Part shown: positions 61,042 to 64,000 of the stretch, piece after piece
Layout: each line of letters opens with the position of its first letter
Numbering within the stretch: the first letter of the stretch is position 1
DNA from: Arthrobacter sp. PvP023
GTDB taxonomy: Bacteria; Actinomycetota; Actinomycetes; Actinomycetales; Micrococcaceae
Assembly (NCBI RefSeq): GCF_017832975.1
Contig: NZ_JAFIBI010000001.1
Span: forward strand, 1,612,001 to 1,676,000
Reading direction: 5' to 3'
Length of the DNA stretch: 64,000 nucleotides
Made by a program: the position numbers and the translations under genes
Notes under the pieces: generated by a model
Database searches by the model: none
What the model was told of the DNA's origin: nothing
The model's input: the letters and a program-made list of their open reading frames with translations, nothing else

Positions 61042-62184
61042 GTGGCAGAAACGACTGGAATGACGCCCTCTATGGTTGAAGACGTACGGATCGAACAACT
61101 CTGGATTCCCGATTCCCTCGACGGGCCCGACAGCGCCGACTTCCTGGCCGCCGTCGAAGTTGGCCGGAAGGTGCGAATGCAAACGTGGGGGAGTGATGAT
61201 CTCGCCTACACGCCGCTTGAAAAGCTCCTGGAACTTGCCGATCCCTACGAGCGCCAGGTCATCCTGGTGGCCAAGGTGCAGGGCCAAATTGTGGGCACGG
61301 TGGACATCGCCCTGCCACTCGCCGACAACCTTGACCTCGCGGAATTCACACTGGACATTCTGCCGGAATTCCAGCGCCAGGGAGTGGGGCGTCAGTTGCT
61401 GGAAGCGGCGGAGCAGTTTGCCCGGGCCGAAGGCCGGAGCCTGATCCTGATCGACACCAACCATCCTGGCGTTTCATTGAGCAGCTCCGTGGATGACCAG
61501 CTTGTCCCCGGTTCCGGGCTCGGCTTTGTTCCGATGGGAAGCCGGGAAGTGGAGTTCGCCCGGAAGACCGGCTACACCTTGCAGCACATCGAGCAGTTCA
61601 GTTCGTGCCTGTTGCCGCTGGACACCAAGCTGGTCGCGGAGCTGTCCGACGAAGCCGAGCAGGCCAATTCGGGCCGCTACCGCTTGCATCACTGGACGGA
61701 CAGGTGCCCGGACGTCTGGCTCGAGGGCGTGGCCGCCCTGGAGAACCAGGCCGGTGAAGACACCGAACCGTCCGCTCGGACTGAAGAGCAGATGGTGTTC
61801 GACGGCGCCATGATCCGGAAGGCGGAAGACGCCACTATCGCGCAGGGACGGCGGACGGTGGTCACCGCCGTCGAACATATCGCCACCGGCATGCTGGTGG
61901 GGCTGACCACCATCAGCGTCCTGTCCCAAAGGCAGGACGTTGTGTTCCAGGACGACACCGTGGTGATGCAGGAACACCGGGGCAACAAGCTGGGCCTCCT
62001 GATCAAGGTGGCGAACATGGTGCGCCTCACCGAGCAGTTCCCCGACGCCAGGGTCATCTACACCTGGAATGCCCCGGAAAACAGATATCTGCTCAAAGTG
62101 AACCAGCAGCTGGGCTTCAATACCGCAGGCGTTACGGGGATATGGCAGAAGGACCTCCCGGACCTGGGGCCGAGCAGCAGCTGA
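61042..62184 (+). CDS. Tandem GNAT acetyltransferase
   Basis: The 380-residue protein has two GNAT modules. The first (about 20-190) has the acetyl-CoA loop ILPEFQRQGVGRQLLEAAEQFA. The second (about 210-370) has the pattern VMQEHRGNKLGLLIKVANM, a degenerate acetyl-CoA loop. The layout resembles mycothiol-synthase-like proteins, but mshD is elsewhere in the window. The start is taken as GTG 61042 behind GAAGG; ATG 61060 and 61072 are possible. It sits between rplA and the L10 leader; substrate unknown. Confidence 0.82.
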   Translation: MAETTGMTPSMVEDVRIEQLWIPDSLDGPDSADFLAAVEVGRKVRMQTWGSDDLAYTPLEKLLELADPYERQVILVAKVQGQIVGTVDIALPLADNLDLAEFTLDILPEFQRQGVGRQLLEAAEQFARAEGRSLILIDTNHPGVSLSSSVDDQLVPGSGLGFVPMGSREVEFARKTGYTLQHIEQFSSCLLPLDTKLVAELSDEAEQANSGRYRLHHWTDRCPDVWLEGVAALENQAGEDTEPSARTEEQMVFDGAMIRKAEDATIAQGRRTVVTAVEHIATGMLVGLTTISVLSQRQDVVFQDDTVVMQEHRGNKLGLLIKVANMVRLTEQFPDARVIYTWNAPENRYLLKVNQQLGFNTAGVTGIWQKDLPDLGPSSS

Positions 62185-62248
62185 ACGGCGCCGATTTGGA
62201 GTACGGGCCGCGTTGCCCGTAAGCTTGGAGGACCAAAGACCGTCGGTT

Positions 62249-62424
62249 GTTGGAAATCCACTCTCCTGGGCATCGCTCAATTCTGCAGTTGTGTGCGGGA
62301 GAGCCAGTGGATCTCCGGACGAAGGACCCTGAACATAGGGCGGCCAGCGCAGGTGAACGAAGTAAAGCTCCACAGTCATGGACCGTGTCGAGCCAAGCCC
62401 CGTGCATCTGCCCGGGGCGTTTTT
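62249..62424 (+). ncRNA. Ribosomal protein L10 leader with attenuator
   Basis: cis-acting RNA before rplJ. The helix ATCCACT (62256-62262) with AGTGGAT (62306-62312) is continued by CTCC/GGAG with unpaired bases on the 3' side, the arrangement of the kink-turn that L10(L12)4 binds. Downstream GCCCCG (62397-62402) pairs with CGGGGC (62413-62418), followed by GTTTTT, a terminator-like attenuator. Autogenous repression by excess L10-L12 complex is known for this leader class. Confidence 0.75.
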
Positions 62425-62483
62425 AGTTTTAGCTCACCTGAGCGGGGACCCGGAACACCGGCACTATCCCCGGAAGGAGGGTT

Positions 62484-63074
62484 ATGGCAACGCCTACCAA
62501 GGTTTCAGCAGTAGCTGAGATCACTAACGATTTCAAGGAATCGAACGCCGCTGTCCTGACCGAATACCGTGGGCTCACCGTTGCACAGCTCAAGCAGCTG
62601 CGCGTTTCTCTCGGCCAGGACACCAAGTTCGCGGTCGTCAAGAACACCCTGACCGCAATTGCAGCCAAGGAAGCTGGTGTCGAAGCATTCGACGGTCAGC
62701 TCGCCGGCCCCACTGCAATCGCGTTCATCAAGGGTGACGCAGTTGCAGCTGCCAAGAGCCTGACGGATTTTGCCAAGACCAACAAGCAGCTGGTTATCAA
62801 GACCGGTTACTTCGAGGGTAAGGCACTGAACGCCAGCGAAGTTGCTGCCCTGGCAGCACTCGAGTCCCGCGAGCTGCAGCTCGCCAAGGTTGCAGGCATC
62901 CTCAAGGCTCCTGCTGCCGCTGCTGCACGCATCATCGACGCCCTGCGCCTCAAGCTTGAAGAAGAGAACGGTGCACCGGCAGCTGCCGAAGCGCCCGCCG
63001 CTGAAGAAGCCCCGGCAGCAGAAGCAGCAGAGACCGAAGCTCCGGCCGAAGCCGCAGCCACCGAAGAGAACTAA
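62484..63074 (+). CDS. rplJ: 50S ribosomal protein L10
   Basis: Base of the L7/L12 stalk, 196 residues. Conserved parts are NAAVLTEYRGLTVAQLKQLR near the N terminus and FAVVKNTLTAIAAKEAG. An unusually long Ala/Glu/Pro tail (about 165-196) follows the usual end, as in other actinobacteria. ATG 62484 follows GGAAGGAGGG. Expression is set by the upstream L10 leader, and rplL follows after 78 bases. Confidence 0.95.
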   Translation: MATPTKVSAVAEITNDFKESNAAVLTEYRGLTVAQLKQLRVSLGQDTKFAVVKNTLTAIAAKEAGVEAFDGQLAGPTAIAFIKGDAVAAAKSLTDFAKTNKQLVIKTGYFEGKALNASEVAALAALESRELQLAKVAGILKAPAAAAARIIDALRLKLEEENGAPAAAEAPAAEEAPAAEAAETEAPAEAAATEEN

Positions 63075-63152
63075 CTCTCTTTCAAACCAGACTCCGGTGT
63101 GAAGGCAACGGCCCAGGCCGCCAAGCACCACCTATAGGAAGGACGCCACACC

Positions 63153-63524
63153 ATGGCGAAGCTCACCAACGAAGAGCTCATTGAAGCTTTCAAGGAACTG
63201 ACCATCATCGAGCTCTCCGAGTTCGTCAAGCTCTTCGAAGAGACCTTCGAAGTTACCGCTGCTGCCGTTGCCGTTGCCGGCCCGGCTGCCGCTGCTGAAG
63301 AAGCTGAAGAGAAGACCGACTTCGACGTCGTCCTCGAAGCTGCTGGCGACAAGAAGATCGCAGTGATCAAGGAAGTTCGCGCCATCACTTCCCTGGGCCT
63401 CAAGGAAGCCAAGGACCTGGTTGACAGCGCTCCGAAGGCCGTCCTCGAAGGCGCCACCAAGGAAGCTGCCGAGAAGGCAAAGGAGCAGCTCGAAGCTGCC
63501 GGCGCCACCGTTACCCTCAAGTAA
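63153..63524 (+). CDS. rplL: 50S ribosomal protein L7/L12
   Basis: Stalk protein that recruits translational GTPases, 123 residues. The N-terminal dimerisation domain ([30 protein letters not shown]) is joined by an Ala-rich hinge (about 37-50) to the globular domain ([45 protein letters not shown]). ATG 63153 follows AGGAAGGA. A terminator ends the unit. Confidence 0.97.
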   Translation: MAKLTNEELIEAFKELTIIELSEFVKLFEETFEVTAAAVAVAGPAAAAEEAEEKTDFDVVLEAAGDKKIAVIKEVRAITSLGLKEAKDLVDSAPKAVLEGATKEAAEKAKEQLEAAGATVTLK

Positions 63525-63567
63525 CACTTCGAGCTCCGGGAAGCGTTCAGCTTTCCTTTCTGCTCCG

Positions 63568-63601
63568 GGAAACCCCGTCCACTCCGGTGGGCGGGGTTTC
63601 C
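63568..63601 (+). terminator. Terminator after rplL
   Basis: Fifteen-base stem, GGAAACCCCGTCCAC with GTGGGCGGGGTTTCC (one G-U pair), closed by TCCG, 44 bases after the rplL stop. It ends in TTTCC. Confidence 0.9.
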
Positions 63602-63733
63602 TGCGTCCGGGACCTGCACCAACAGTGGGTGAAGTTCCGAAAAAAGATTGTGGACTCTCCTTTTCATGGTCTTCAGGCAGCCCTAGACTTTGGATTTGTG
63701 CCTACCGGCCACCTACGTCAAGGAGTTCACACG

Positions 63734-64000
63734 ATGACCGATCCGACCTCTCCGCCCTCCCGCCGCGCCATGCTCACGGCCGCCCTCGTCGGCGGGACCG
63801 CCGCCGCAGCCACCCTGGCCGGAGCCCCCGGCGCACAGGCCCTGCCGGCGCTCCAGCCCGGAGGAAAGAAGCAGTTCACCCTGACAGTGCTCGGCACGAC
63901 CGACCTGCATAACAACGTCTTCAACTGGGACTACTTCAAGGACACGGCCTACGCGGACGCGGCGGGCAACAAGATCGGCGTCGCCCAGGCGGCCACGCTG
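63734..64000 (+). CDS. 5'-nucleotidase/2',3'-cyclic phosphodiesterase, 5' part only
   Basis: Exported metallophosphoesterase cut by the window end; 89 residues are seen. A twin-arginine signal (SRRAMLTAALVGGT) with cleavage near AQA precedes the mature N terminus. LTVLGTTDLHNNVFNWDYF holds the metal motif DLH-x-N typical of UshA/CpdB-type enzymes. It should release nucleosides from external nucleotides for phosphate supply. ATG 63734 lies behind AAGGAG. Confidence 0.85.
   Translation, partial: MTDPTSPPSRRAMLTAALVGGTAAAATLAGAPGAQALPALQPGGKKQFTLTVLGTTDLHNNVFNWDYFKDTAYADAAGNKIGVAQAATL

Overview
The window comes from a high-GC actinobacterium. It most resembles the Micrococcaceae, in the Arthrobacter/Pseudarthrobacter group. 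Supporting signs are very high G+C with frequent GTG/TTG starts, a mycothiol synthase gene (mshD) beside glnR, a MutT1-type Nudix-phosphatase fusion, HadA/HadB-like dehydratases beside murB, an acidic N-terminal extension on NusG, and the actinobacterial trpT-secE-nusG-rplK-rplA gene order. The genus is an inference, because no database could be searched.

Layout, left to right. 0.06-2.3 kb: two-component system kdpD (short form) and kdpE. 2.4-5.8 kb: MOSC protein, then a DEAD-box RNA helicase behind a long structured leader. 6.0-6.2 kb: tRNA-Thr and tRNA-Met. 6.4-9.4 kb: two membrane micro-ORFs on the minus strand, a YidC-like insertase, a sigma factor and its membrane-anchored partner. 9.5-11.8 kb: SDR protein and Na+/H+ antiporter. 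11.8-19.2 kb: a divergent ROK repressor, then a complete alpha-glucoside import and hydrolysis operon (binding protein, two permeases, GH13 glucosidase, aldo/keto reductase). 19.3-23.2 kb: sulfonate uptake and desulfonation (TauD-type dioxygenase, ssuC, ssuB, ssuA). 23.5-27.6 kb: CitE-like lyase, DUF2797 protein, small membrane protein, and a SulP transporter under an ArsR regulator.

27.8-31.1 kb: HadA/HadB-like pair, MFS transporter, murB. 31.2-37.9 kb: a membrane protein, an AlkZ-like winged-helix protein, asd, then a minus-strand series running from a 550-residue membrane protein through a GntR regulator, thyA and folA to a small membrane protein. 37.9-43.3 kb: mutT1, ppk1, mshD, a candidate structured small RNA, and glnR. 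43.5-49.7 kb: small membrane proteins, a nitrobindin-like protein, a flavin reductase, ygfZ, an ankyrin protein, and PadR plus a DHA2 exporter. 49.7-51.6 kb: GNAT and pfkA. 51.8-56.3 kb: a PspC/LiaF-type envelope-stress locus divergent from its own histidine kinase and LuxR regulator. 56.3-64 kb: a repeat array, an aspartate-type aminotransferase, tRNA-Trp, secE, nusG, rplK, rplA, a double GNAT protein, the L10 leader with rplJ and rplL, and a truncated 5'-nucleotidase.

Most of the window is ordinary chromosomal backbone. I see no prophage, insertion sequence, CRISPR array or defence island. The least explained parts are a putative 140-nt small RNA between mshD and glnR, the membrane micro-ORFs near 6.4-6.7 kb, a leader peptide translationally coupled to the sugar-binding protein, three different intergenic palindromic repeats, and the PspC-fused sensor kinase locus.
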